A stretch of DNA of 23,971 nt from UMGS1696 sp963642885 (GCA_963642885.1 CAVIJI010000034.1:1-23971), one strand, 5' to 3'; shown: positions 1 through 7,385, counted from the stretch's first letter. Notes: a model not told the origin generated them from the sequence alone. Made by a program: numbers and translations.

Positions 1-17
1 AAAATTCAAAATCACGC

Positions 18-46
18 TTGATTTTTTTGCGATATTATTATATACT
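18..46 (+). promoter_or_regulatory. Sigma-A promoter of the fucosidase gene
   Basis: A -35 box TTGATT (18-23) and a -10 box TATACT (41-46) are separated by exactly 17 bases. They lie 35 bases upstream of a strong ribosome binding site (AAAGGAG, 67-73) and the ATG at 81. No operator or catabolite-responsive site is apparent in the 80 bases available. Confidence 0.6.
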
Positions 47-80
47 GTATTTACTTAAATTCAATTAAAGGAGATTTTTT

Positions 81-1367
81 ATGAAACTCGAAGAACTTAC
101 CGTAATTAAGCCGGCACCGACTCCGGGCGATACTTCGTGGTTTACACACGATCGTTTCGGCATGTTTATTCACTGGGGACTTTATGCCCTCGGCGCAAGA
201 CATGAATGGCTGAAGAATTACGAACGCATTCCCACCGAAGTATATGACGAAAAATATTTCAAGCACTTTGATCCGGATCTTTATGACCCGAATCTTTGGG
301 CGGAAGCGGCTGCGGATGCCGGAATGAAATACTTTGTTATAACCACAAAGCATCATGAAGGCTTTTGTCTGTGGGATTCCCAGTACACGGATTACAAATC
401 AACAAACACACCTTACGGAAAAGACATTTTGACCCCGATGGTGGATGCTTTCCGTTCAAAGGGACTTCGTACGGGCTTTTATCATTCTCTTCTCGACTGG
501 CATCATCCCGACTATACAGTTGACGAGTGTCATCCGATGAGAGATAATGCCGAGTATATCGCGAAGGATCCCGAGAGACATCTCGAAAGATATGTGGAGT
601 ATCTCCATAACCAGACAGAAGAGCTTCTGAAAAAATATAACCCCGTTGATATCATATGGTTTGACTTCTCGGTCGGCGCATCGAGCAGATTTGCCGGAAA
701 AGGCAAGGAAGTATGGCGCAGCGAAGAATTCATAAAGAAGATTCGTGCCATTAATCCTAAAATCATGATTGATGACAGACTTCAGATAGACCAGGATATT
801 AAGACACCCGAGCAGTATATGCCGGACTCATGGGTTAAGGTTAACGGTGTGCCCGTAGTATGGGAAGGCTGTCACACATTCTCGGGCTCATGGGGCTACC
901 ACAGAGACGAGCAGTCATGGAAGAGTGTAGACCAGCTGCTTAAGATGCTTATCGACAGTGTATCGATGGGCGGAAATCTTCTTCTCAATGTAGGTCCTAC
1001 CGGACGCGGTGAGTTTGACGAGAGAGCATATGAAAGATTACGCGGCATAGGTAAGTGGATGAAACGTCATTCGCGTTCTATTTACGGATGCACACAGGCT
1101 CCGCTGGAATTCGAATGCCCGAAGGACTGCCGTCTGACATATAATCCCGAAAAACAGAGACTTTACGTGCATATGTACAGCTGGCCTTTCGGAAAGCTCA
1201 GACTTACAGGAGAACTTGCCGAGCATGTTGACTATATACAGATACTTTCCGATGCATCGGAGCTCAAGTTTAATTACAATGCCGAAGAAAGAACAGTCGA
1301 TATTCCGCTTCCGATATACAAGCCGATGAATGCGGATATCCCCGTACTCGAAATTTTCCTTAAATAA
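81..1367 (+). CDS. Alpha-L-fucosidase, glycoside hydrolase family 29
   Basis: Retaining exo-glycosidase that removes terminal alpha-L-fucose from glycans such as mucin or milk oligosaccharides. The 428-residue protein has the GH29 barrel signatures in order: FGMFIHWG (residues 26-33), the KHHEGF substrate-binding block with H91-H92, IIWFD with D195 as the expected nucleophile, and WEGCHTFSGSWGY with E262 as a candidate acid/base (the acid/base position varies among GH29 enzymes). A conserved GGNLLLNVGPTGRG block follows. There is no signal peptide and no carbohydrate-binding module, so it probably acts in the cytoplasm on imported fucosylated oligosaccharides. It ends after a short C-terminal beta-sandwich-like stretch, normal for short GH29 enzymes. 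The ATG is supported by AAAGGAG seven bases upstream. It has its own promoter and no transporter or fucose-catabolism gene beside it. Family assignment is secure; exact linkage preference is not. Confidence 0.93.
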   Translation: MKLEELTVIKPAPTPGDTSWFTHDRFGMFIHWGLYALGARHEWLKNYERIPTEVYDEKYFKHFDPDLYDPNLWAEAAADAGMKYFVITTKHHEGFCLWDSQYTDYKSTNTPYGKDILTPMVDAFRSKGLRTGFYHSLLDWHHPDYTVDECHPMRDNAEYIAKDPERHLERYVEYLHNQTEELLKKYNPVDIIWFDFSVGASSRFAGKGKEVWRSEEFIKKIRAINPKIMIDDRLQIDQDIKTPEQYMPDSWVKVNGVPVVWEGCHTFSGSWGYHRDEQSWKSVDQLLKMLIDSVSMGGNLLLNVGPTGRGEFDERAYERLRGIGKWMKRHSRSIYGCTQAPLEFECPKDCRLTYNPEKQRLYVHMYSWPFGKLRLTGELAEHVDYIQILSDASELKFNYNAEERTVDIPLPIYKPMNADIPVLEIFLK

Positions 1368-1396
1368 CTTCAGTCGCATATAACCGAATAAAACGT

Positions 1397-1436
1397 TTAA
1401 GCGGCACCGAGATGTAAAAAAATCGGTGCCGCTTGA
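1397..1436 (+). terminator. Stem-loop after the fucosidase gene
   Basis: A perfect 12-base inverted repeat AAGCGGCACCGA (1399-1410) / TCGGTGCCGCTT (1423-1434) encloses a 12-base A-rich loop, and lies about 30 bases past the stop codon. The stem is strong and GC-rich, but the downstream flank (GATGTTTAAG) lacks a proper T tract. It may be a weak terminator, a 3'-end stabiliser, or depend on another factor. Confidence 0.5.
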
Positions 1437-1469
1437 TGTTTAAGTGCGGATTAATATTTGCATTAACAA

Positions 1470-1498
1470 TTGATAGTACGGTTCTTTTGTGATATAAT
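1470..1498 (+). promoter_or_regulatory. Sigma-A promoter of the M18 aminopeptidase gene
   Basis: A -35 box TTGATA (1470-1475) and a perfect -10 box TATAAT (1493-1498) have a 17-base spacer. Transcription would start near 1505, leaving an untranslated leader of about 125 bases before the ATG at 1630. That is long for a housekeeping peptidase. Confidence 0.75.
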
Positions 1499-1505
1499 GT
1501 GTCAG

Positions 1506-1599
1506 ACAGTGTAAAACATCTCTTCGGCCGTGCCGAATGAGACATCTTGTACGGCTGTTTTGAAACCAACTGTTTATCTTACCGCATTGTCGATGCGGT
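1506..1599 (+). promoter_or_regulatory. Structured 5' leader of the aminopeptidase mRNA
   Basis: The leader holds two hairpins. The first has the core TTCGGC (1523-1528) / GCCGAA (1532-1537) with a three-base loop. Allowing one bulged A it extends through TCTC/GAGA, and less regularly outward toward ACAG near 1506 and CTGT near 1555. The second is ACCGCAT (1581-1587) / ATGCGGT (1593-1599) with a five-base loop, ending 18 bases before the AGGGGAG ribosome binding site at 1617-1623. I recognise no known riboswitch class: there is no T-box TGG-ACC bulge and no SAM-I or lysine core. A cis-regulatory role is inference from structure and leader length only. Confidence 0.35.
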
Positions 1600-1629
1600 G
1601 CTATCTTTATATTGCATAGGGAGTTTATT

Positions 1630-2937
1630 ATGGATAAAATAAAAACAACGTCGGAACTGATTGAATTTTTAAATGCTTCACCCACAGCGTTTCAGGCTGT
1701 AGCGGAAATAGGAAAAAAACTCGCGAACGCGGGATTCGTTAAGCTTTGTGAGCATGAACAATGGAATATAGTGCCCGGCGGTAAATACTATGTAACAAGA
1801 AACGGATCGTCGGTTATTGCCTTCTCCGTACCGGTTGACTATGCTCCGTCCTTCATGATAACAGCGAGCCATACAGACAGTCCCACATTCAAGCTGAAAA
1901 ATATTTTCGAAACCGAGGCGTGCGGAAAATATGTCAAGCTGAATGTCGAAGGCTACGGCGGAATGATTCTCTCGTCCTGGCTCGACAGACCTCTTTCCAT
2001 AGCGGGACGCCTTATCGTTAAGGAAGACAATAAAATCTCCACAAAGCTCGTTTCGATTGATAAGAATCTTGTGCTCATACCCAATGTAGCAATTCATCAG
2101 AACAGACAGATAAACAGCGGATATTCATACAATATTGCCTCGGATATGATGCCGCTGTATTCGGCTGCCGATCAAAAGGGAACACTGCTTGAAATTGCGG
2201 CAAAATATGCGGGATGTGAAAGAGAAAGCGTGGTAGGCGGAGATCTTTACCTGTACAATCGTACACCGGGAACAATATGGGGCGCAAATGATGAGTTTTT
2301 CTCGTCCGCAAGGATTGACAACCTTCAGTGTGCGTATTCGACACTGATAGGATTTATCGATTCAGCCGACAGTGCTAAAGCCGTAAATGTATATGCGTCA
2401 TTCGACAATGAGGAAACGGGAAGCTCGACAAAGCAGGGAGCATGCTCACTGTTCTTGAGCGATGTACTGACCAAAATATCGGACAAGCTCGGTTTCGGCA
2501 TGACAGAGGCTCTGGCATCGTCGTTCATGGTTTCGGCAGACAACGGTCACGCAAAGCATCCGAACCATCCCGAGTTATCGGACGGACAGAATTCACCCGC
2601 AATGAACGAGGGTGTTGTTATAAAAGAAAATGCCGCTCAGAAATACGCGACGGATGCGGTTTCATCTGTGATATTTACTCGGATATGTGAAAAAGCAGGC
2701 GTCCCCGTCCAGCATTTCGCAAACAGAAGCGATATGGCGGGAGGTTCCACACTCGGTTCCATTTCTAACACAAAGGTAGCGTTGATGACGGTTGATATAG
2801 GGCTGGCACAGCTTGCAATGCATTCCTCATACGAGACGGCGGGAACATCCGACACAGGTTATATGATAGAAGCGATAAGAGAATTCTATAAATCCAAAAT
2901 CACGGCATACGATGACGGAGCATATGAATTGGATTAA
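1630..2937 (+). CDS. apeB: M18 family aminopeptidase
   Basis: Zinc-dependent cytosolic aminopeptidase that trims acidic or neutral N-terminal residues from peptides. The 435-residue product has the M18 landmarks: HTDSP with H81 and D83 (first metal ligand and its partner), SFDNEETGSSTKQGA with D259 and E261-E262 (bridging metal ligand and catalytic base region), SADNGHAKHPNHP, ANRSDMAGGSTLG, and a C-terminal MHSSYETAG that provides the last histidine. Length is normal for bacterial family members (about 430-450). I chose the ATG at 1630 because AGGGGAG (1617-1623) lies six bases upstream; an in-frame TTG at 1612 overlaps that site and is unlikely. It is a monocistronic unit with its own promoter and a shared convergent terminator. 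The symbol apeB follows common usage for bacterial M18 enzymes. Confidence 0.93.
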   Translation: MDKIKTTSELIEFLNASPTAFQAVAEIGKKLANAGFVKLCEHEQWNIVPGGKYYVTRNGSSVIAFSVPVDYAPSFMITASHTDSPTFKLKNIFETEACGKYVKLNVEGYGGMILSSWLDRPLSIAGRLIVKEDNKISTKLVSIDKNLVLIPNVAIHQNRQINSGYSYNIASDMMPLYSAADQKGTLLEIAAKYAGCERESVVGGDLYLYNRTPGTIWGANDEFFSSARIDNLQCAYSTLIGFIDSADSAKAVNVYASFDNEETGSSTKQGACSLFLSDVLTKISDKLGFGMTEALASSFMVSADNGHAKHPNHPELSDGQNSPAMNEGVVIKENAAQKYATDAVSSVIFTRICEKAGVPVQHFANRSDMAGGSTLGSISNTKVALMTVDIGLAQLAMHSSYETAGTSDTGYMIEAIREFYKSKITAYDDGAYELD

Positions 2938-3042
2938 CGCGGAATACGTTAATCGAGAACGACCGTCGAGAAAAGCAGTGCGGCGGCATTGACGGTAAAA
3001 AGGCCTTTTCGCAGTATGGTTGATTTAAAAGATATATAATCG

Positions 3043-3078
3043 AAAAACGCTTTGCCGTTTGCGGCAAAGCGTTTTTTT
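3043..3078. terminator. Strong bidirectional intrinsic terminator
   Basis: A perfect 15-base inverted repeat AAAAACGCTTTGCCG (3043-3057) / CGGCAAAGCGTTTTT (3062-3076) has a four-base loop and is followed by a T7 run on plus. The A run at its left edge gives a U tract on the minus transcript too, so it can end both the aminopeptidase gene (plus) and the aldolase gene (minus). Confidence 0.93.
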
Positions 3079-3095
3079 ACTCTTATATGTGCTGC

Positions 3096-3773
3096 TCAGA
3101 GAAGATCGGAAACCTTTTTGTCTTTGTAAACGGTCTCCCAGTCCTTTGTAAAGTCGTCGATAGCATAATATGTAAGCGGATGATAGATAAGCATATCGAA
3201 AAGCTCGGGATTGATTGTTACCGAGTAAGCTCCCGTGAGAGATACCTTATGTACCTGTTCTACGTTCTTGAAGCTTGCGGCAAGAACCTTTGTGCTGATA
3301 TTGTATGTGTTGAAGATTTCGACGATTTCATGAACGACATTGACACCATCGGATACGATATTGTCAAGACGGTTGATGTACGGAGCAACAAAATCCGCAC
3401 CTGCCGATGCTGCCATTAAGGCCTGGGGCTGTGTGAATATAGCTGTCATAGTTACGCCGATACCCTTATCCTTGCACATCTTGGTAGCCTTTACGCCTTC
3501 ACGGGTAATCGGAATCTTTAAGTAAAAATTACCGCCTACCACTTCTTTGATCATTTCGGCTTCTTTTACGATGTCGTGTGCTTCCGTGGCTGTTGTCTGA
3601 ACATGGAGCATTTTATCGGGACCGATTATTTCACGAATGGAATAAATCAGATTTCTGAAATCTGTCTTTTCACGCGAAACGATGGTAGGGTTGGTGGTTA
3701 CGCCGGCAACCGGATAAAACTCACAGACTCTCTTGATTGCTTCAAGGTTAGCGGTATCAATCAAAAATAACAT
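3096..3773 (-). CDS. fsa: Transaldolase-like fructose-6-phosphate aldolase
   Basis: Class I aldolase of the small transaldolase subfamily (TalC/FSA). Expected chemistry is cleavage of fructose 6-phosphate to dihydroxyacetone plus glyceraldehyde 3-phosphate, or dihydroxyacetone transfer in the pentose phosphate pathway. The 225-residue length fits FSA (about 220) and not the longer TalA/TalB transaldolases. Visible signatures are FLIDTANLE with D6, GVTTNPTIV (residues 24-32), and NFYLKIPIT, in which K86 is the Schiff-base lysine. The GVTMTAIF and AGADFVAPYINRLDN blocks belong to the barrel core. The ATG has a purine-rich AAAGAAGAAAG site upstream. It is monocistronic with its own promoter. FSA versus true small transaldolase cannot be decided by eye, because Clostridia often use this form as their main transaldolase. 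Confidence 0.92.
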   Translation of the reverse strand: MLFLIDTANLEAIKRVCEFYPVAGVTTNPTIVSREKTDFRNLIYSIREIIGPDKMLHVQTTATEAHDIVKEAEMIKEVVGGNFYLKIPITREGVKATKMCKDKGIGVTMTAIFTQPQALMAASAGADFVAPYINRLDNIVSDGVNVVHEIVEIFNTYNISTKVLAASFKNVEQVHKVSLTGAYSVTINPELFDMLIYHPLTYYAIDDFTKDWETVYKDKKVSDLL

Positions 3774-3821
3774 AATACTTTCTTCTTTCTTTAGTAAGTT
3801 GCATCTTTTATGACGTGTACA

Positions 3822-3850
3822 AGTATACCACTTTTATCATGCCGTGGCAA
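3822..3850 (-). promoter_or_regulatory. Sigma-A promoter of the aldolase gene
   Basis: Read on the minus strand, -35 TTGCCA (3850-3845) and -10 TATACT (3827-3822) are 17 bases apart, about 50 bases upstream of the aldolase ATG. Upstream of it, two direct copies of AGTGCATA (3893-3900 and 3916-3923) start 23 bases apart, about two helical turns. The rest of 3851-4030 is AT-rich, and I see no gene in it. Confidence 0.65.
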
Positions 3851-4030
3851 TATTCTGTCTGACGTATTTGAAACCGCAGCCAAAAAATTATTAGTGCATA
3901 TTTGACAAAACGAACAGTGCATAATTGGAATAAATCACAAAAATAGGTTCGATTCACACATCATATAACAAAAGAAGCGTAATATCGATCTCCGCGTTTC
4001 ACATCATATGATAGCATTTAACAGAGATGT

Positions 4031-4789
4031 TTATCTGTTTTCGGGTGTCATAAACACGTGAACATTTTCGGATATAACCTTGATGAGCTCCTTATCGGTT
4101 TCGGAGCATCCGTCGGGAATATATGATATTTCGGAAACATCTTTTCCCGTAAGCTTTTCAATCCATACAAGTGAAGCAAGAAATCTGCCGAGAGGGATTG
4201 ATAAATGAAAACCGTCACGATTGAGAGATATACCGCCGTTTGAATAATCGAATTCCGCGATATTTTCACGGAAATACTGTACGGCACTGCCGACGGGTAT
4301 TATATCGACTCCGAGCTCCGACGCTGCTTTCGAATAAGCATCATGAAGCATGTCGAACATTTGCCTTTGCGACGAATTATAGTCAGGAAAAGCGGGGTGC
4401 GAACTGTCGATTTCGTATGCCCATGTTTCGTGCAGATATATCTTGGCATTCGGCTGAGTGTCGATGATTTTTTGGTACAGTTCCGTGATATATGGATTAT
4501 ACGTGTCGTATATTCCGCTGAAATGGCTGGCTTGCTGTAATGTTACAACATCGAAGCTGTTATTTTCGAGTATTTCACCGAGCGAGACAAGCCCTTCATG
4601 TGCGATACCGTTGTATTCGGGTGAATAAGCTTTTTCACCGCTCATAAGGTTATTATAATGACGTTCGAGACTGCATCCGCCGATATAAAGGTTCAGACAT
4701 TCGATATTGAGTCCGAGTGAAAGGGAGGCACCGTGAAGATAGGCGTGTGCATCCTGTGAGAAGCTGTTTCCGATAGATAATAAACGCAT
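4031..4789 (-). CDS. DUF4886 family SGNH-like hydrolase
   Basis: Predicted small esterase or lipase-fold hydrolase of unknown substrate. The 252-residue protein begins with the block MRLLSIGNSFSQDAHAYL, where GNS supplies the candidate nucleophile S9. The C-terminal NRDGFHLS block supplies D192 and H195 in the D-x-x-H arrangement of SGNH/GDSL hydrolases. VVTLQQASHFSG (residues 81-92) and LHETWAY (119-125) are other conserved-looking segments I associate with DUF4886. There is no signal peptide, so it is probably cytoplasmic. DUF4886 proteins are often found near glycan-degradation genes, and a fucosidase lies 3 kb away, so removal of acyl groups from sugars is a reasonable but unproven guess. 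It is a single gene on minus behind a perfect-consensus promoter, with GAAAGG ahead of the ATG. No terminator is evident after its stop, so it may read through toward the aldolase gene. Confidence 0.82.
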   Translation of the reverse strand: MRLLSIGNSFSQDAHAYLHGASLSLGLNIECLNLYIGGCSLERHYNNLMSGEKAYSPEYNGIAHEGLVSLGEILENNSFDVVTLQQASHFSGIYDTYNPYITELYQKIIDTQPNAKIYLHETWAYEIDSSHPAFPDYNSSQRQMFDMLHDAYSKAASELGVDIIPVGSAVQYFRENIAEFDYSNGGISLNRDGFHLSIPLGRFLASLVWIEKLTGKDVSEISYIPDGCSETDKELIKVISENVHVFMTPENR

Positions 4790-4823
4790 AATTACTGCCT
4801 TTCGAATTTGATTTTATGCTCTC

Positions 4824-4852
4824 ATTATAGAATAATTAATTCGCCATGTCAA
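4824..4852 (-). promoter_or_regulatory. Perfect-consensus sigma-A promoter of the DUF4886 gene
   Basis: On the minus strand the -35 box is exactly TTGACA (4852-4847), the -10 box exactly TATAAT (4829-4824), and the spacer 17 bases. The start codon lies 34 bases past the -10 box. Confidence 0.85.
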
Positions 4853-4910
4853 GAAATACCGCACTTAATTCGGATAAACAGTATTCGTATACGTAAACAA
4901 ATCGTAAATT

Positions 4911-4953
4911 AAGCCGTTTACGGCTTTAAATCCGAATGTTGTAATGATATAAT
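4911..4953 (+). promoter_or_regulatory. Promoter region of the foldase lipoprotein gene with a dyad at -35
   Basis: A perfect -10 box TATAAT sits at 4948-4953, 37 bases before the ATG. The position 17 bases upstream reads TTTAAA (4925-4930), a poor -35 box. It abuts an inverted repeat AAGCCG-TTTA-CGGCTT (4911-4926). A weak -35 next to a dyad is what an activated or repressed promoter would show, but no regulator is identified. Confidence 0.45.
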
Positions 4954-4990
4954 ACAATGTAATGTATTTTTATTCTTGAAGAGGAATCAA

Positions 4991-6106
4991 ATGAAAAAAT
5001 TTTCCAAATCCTTAACGTTACTATTAGTTCTCGCGCTGCTCGTTTCATGTTCGTCCGAAAAAGAAAGCGACAGTGAGAGTACGGGTACAACGGATAGTGC
5101 GGTGTCTGTTGTGAACGGAGATACCGAAACTGCTTTTGATTATGAAAACAGCGATTTGAGCGGCATGGTAAGTCTGGGAGCGTACAAGGATATTGAAATC
5201 ACGATGGAATCGGCTGACCTTACCGATGAGGAATTCGATGAATCGATTGACGAGCTGATTGACAGCTATGCATATTATGAAGCAATAACAGACCGTGCCG
5301 TTGCCGAAGGCGATACTATCGTATGCGATTACAGCGGTTATCTTGACGGAGTACAATTCGAAGGCGGTACAGCTACGGACGCAACTATCACCGCAATAGC
5401 GGATTCGGGTTATATCGACGGATTTGCAGAGGCATTTATAGGTCAGACTCCCGGTGTTGAATTCAGTTTTAACGTAACATTTCCCGAGGACTACGGTCAC
5501 GAGGAGCTGAACGGCAAGGAAGTCACGTTCAAGGCAACGGTAAAGTCGATTAACGGTGATTACGTTACACCCGAATTGACGGATGAATTTGTGCAGAATA
5601 ACTTCGAGGGATATTCCAACGTCGAAGAATGGAAAATCGCGTATCGTGATACGGTTGAGGCTCAGAAAGAGTATTATGTTATGAACCAGATGTATTCCGA
5701 TCTGTGGTCTAAAATTATCGAGAATTCGGAGATAACCGCTTATCCGGAAGATGAGGTTACACGTATATACAATCAAAAACGTGAGCAGTACGAAAGCTAT
5801 GCACAGTATTACGGAACCGATTACGAAACATTTCTTACCAGCTATGTCGGAATGACCGATGACGACCTGATGCAAGAAAGCCGTGACTATGTAAAAGAAG
5901 ACCTTATTATGTATGCTTTAGCAGATGAACTGGAAATCACCGTAAGTGATGAGGAATACAATGAAGGCCTTGAGTATTATGCGGAATATTATGGTGCTAC
6001 GGCAGATGAGCTTGAGAGCTACTACGGCAAAACTACAATTTATGCGACAGTTCTTTGGCAGAAGATGATGGAAACCGTAGCTCCCATGAATAATATCATT
6101 CAGTAA
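4991..6106 (+). CDS. Lipoprotein FKBP-type peptidyl-prolyl isomerase, trigger-factor-like
   Basis: Predicted extracytoplasmic foldase. The 371-residue product starts with a lipoprotein signal peptide: MKKFSKS, a hydrophobic stretch, then lipobox LVSC with lipidated C20. An acidic, Ser/Thr-rich linker (about 21-60) follows. Residues 105-188 form an FKBP domain closely resembling that of trigger factor (EGDTIVCDYSGYLDG, VQFEGGTA, GYIDGFAEAFIGQTPG, VTFPEDYGHEELNGKEVTFKATV). Residues 190-365 resemble the trigger-factor C-terminal chaperone arms. The N-terminal ribosome-binding domain is absent and replaced by the lipid anchor, so this is trigger factor's catalytic and chaperone parts displayed outside the membrane. 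A PrsA-like role in folding secreted proteins is inferred. I chose ATG 4991, which follows GAAGAGGAA, over the in-frame TTG at 4976 that overlaps that site. The mature protein is strongly acidic and tyrosine-rich. Ends at its own terminator. Confidence 0.87.
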   Translation: MKKFSKSLTLLLVLALLVSCSSEKESDSESTGTTDSAVSVVNGDTETAFDYENSDLSGMVSLGAYKDIEITMESADLTDEEFDESIDELIDSYAYYEAITDRAVAEGDTIVCDYSGYLDGVQFEGGTATDATITAIADSGYIDGFAEAFIGQTPGVEFSFNVTFPEDYGHEELNGKEVTFKATVKSINGDYVTPELTDEFVQNNFEGYSNVEEWKIAYRDTVEAQKEYYVMNQMYSDLWSKIIENSEITAYPEDEVTRIYNQKREQYESYAQYYGTDYETFLTSYVGMTDDDLMQESRDYVKEDLIMYALADELEITVSDEEYNEGLEYYAEYYGATADELESYYGKTTIYATVLWQKMMETVAPMNNIIQ

Positions 6107-6114
6107 ATTATCGG

Positions 6115-6144
6115 AAAGCGGTTGTCATGCGGCAGCCGCTTTTT
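6115..6144 (+). terminator. Intrinsic terminator after the foldase gene
   Basis: AAAGCGGTTGTC (6115-6126) pairs with GGCAGCCGCTTT (6131-6142), a 12-pair stem including two G-U pairs around a four-base loop. It runs into TTTTC. It lies eight bases past the stop codon and separates the foldase gene from the cysteine desulfurase gene. Confidence 0.75.
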
Positions 6145-6198
6145 CAGAGCGGCGAGGACTAAAAAGAGAATCAACGGCAATAACAGAGGCTGATTTAT

Positions 6199-7338
6199 AT
6201 GTATGTTTATGCAGACAATGCGTCTACGACAAAACCGAGCGAGAACGTAATATCCGAAATGACACGAATAATGCGCGAGGTTTACGGAAATCCGTCCAGC
6301 ATTCACTCTGCGGGTGAGAAGGCTTTGGACGAGCTCGAAAGAGCACGGGAGCTTATAGCTCAAATGTCGGGATGTACAAAAAGTGAGATAGTTTTCACTT
6401 CCGGAGGAAGTGAAAGTGATAATCAAGCCATCATTTCATCCGCGTATATCGGGAGAAGAAACGGTAAAAAGCATATAGTTTCCACCGTAATAGAACATCA
6501 CGCTGTTCTGAATACCTTAAAGCGTTTAGAAAAATACGGATATGAGATAACACTTGTACCGGTAAATGCGAACGGTATTGCAGAGCCGAGCGAAATAGAA
6601 AGAGCGATAAGAGACGACACATCGCTTGTTTCGGTTATGTACGCAAACAACGAAATCGGTACAATCCAACCTATTGAGGAAATCGGGAAAATATGCAAAA
6701 GTCGCGGCGTGACGTTTCATTCGGATGCCGTTCAAGCATACGCGCATATTCCGATTGATTTGGATAATGTCGATATGCTTTCCGTTTCGGCACATAAATT
6801 TCACGGGCCGAGAGGAATCGGNNNNNNNNNNGGACAGGAGAGAAAAAGACGGGCGGGAACAGAAAACCTTCCCGCGATTGTCGGTATGGCCGCGGCGGTT
6901 CGGGAATCGATGGAAAACATCGAGAAGAATAACAAGTCGATTATCTTAAAAAGAGACAGAATTATATCCGAACTAAAGAAAATACCGCATTCGGTATTGA
7001 ACGGCGATGATAAAATAAGATTACCCGGCAACATCAATATGTGTTTCGAAGGAATTGACGGTGAAGCATTGATACTCATGCTTGATTTGCACGGGATACA
7101 AGCGTCATCGGGTTCGGCATGCAATTCCGGCTCACTCGATCCAAGTCATGTTCTTCTTGCCATCGGAAGAAATCCCGAAATTGCCAGAGGATCGCTCAGA
7201 CTTACCATTGAGCAGGATCTTACCGACGAAGACACCGATTATATAATTAAAACGGTTGCGGAAACAGTTGAGTATTTAAGAAAAAAATCACCTCTCTGGC
7301 AGGATAAGATAAACGGCAAGCGTCCGTTTATAATCTGA
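6199..7338 (+). CDS. Cysteine desulfurase (NifS/IscS family), interrupted by an assembly gap
   Basis: PLP enzyme that takes sulfur from cysteine as a persulfide for Fe-S clusters or tRNA thiolation. Signatures are YADNASTTKPS at the N-terminus, EIVFTSGGSESDNQAI, VIEHHAVLNTLKRLEKYG, SVMYANNEIGTIQPI, HSDAVQAYAHIPID, and SAHKFHGPRG with the PLP lysine K200. ERKRRAGTEN follows, then ASSGSACNSGSLDPSHVL with the catalytic cysteine (C308 in the padded reading). The extended loop around the cysteine marks group I (NifS/IscS-like). Ten N at 6822-6831 keep the frame open, but comparison with the family shows about 14 further codons are missing. The ATG follows AGAGG at nine bases. No iscU, iscR or thiI lies beside it. 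The exonuclease III gene starts 47 bases downstream, probably on the same transcript. I see no clear promoter in 6145-6198. Confidence 0.93.
   Translation: MYVYADNASTTKPSENVISEMTRIMREVYGNPSSIHSAGEKALDELERARELIAQMSGCTKSEIVFTSGGSESDNQAIISSAYIGRRNGKKHIVSTVIEHHAVLNTLKRLEKYGYEITLVPVNANGIAEPSEIERAIRDDTSLVSVMYANNEIGTIQPIEEIGKICKSRGVTFHSDAVQAYAHIPIDLDNVDMLSVSAHKFHGPRGIXXXXGQERKRRAGTENLPAIVGMAAAVRESMENIEKNNKSIILKRDRIISELKKIPHSVLNGDDKIRLPGNINMCFEGIDGEALILMLDLHGIQASSGSACNSGSLDPSHVLLAIGRNPEIARGSLRLTIEQDLTDEDTDYIIKTVAETVEYLRKKSPLWQDKINGKRPFII
6822..6831. other. Assembly gap (ten N)
   Basis: A run of ten undetermined bases inside the cysteine desulfurase gene, between the GPRGIG motif and GQERKRRAGTEN. 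Ten is likely a placeholder length: family members have about 17 residues (an LYVR...HGG segment) where this reading has three unknown residues after the glycine, so the true gap should be near 52 bases. Confidence 0.97.
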
Positions 7339-7385
7339 AACGAGCTATGTGATGACATAATGTATTGTTTTGGATCGGAGAAAGT

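Noticed and set aside
1499..1629. T-box or other known riboswitch in the aminopeptidase leader.
   Set aside because: No T-box bulge sequence and no aptamer core of a class I know; kept only as an unclassified structured leader.
2932..2954. Inverted repeat GATTAACG / CGTTAATC at the aminopeptidase stop codon as a terminator.
   Set aside because: No T tract follows, and a far stronger terminator lies at 3043-3078.
3957..4013. Two similar segments (CACATCATAT-like) between the aldolase and DUF4886 genes as a repeat family or CRISPR remnant.
   Set aside because: Only two short imperfect copies in AT-rich DNA, with no spacers or regular period.
6199..7338. Cysteine desulfurase as a broken or truncated gene.
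   Set aside because: Both sides of the N run are in frame and all catalytic motifs outside it are intact; the shortfall is explained by the assembly gap.
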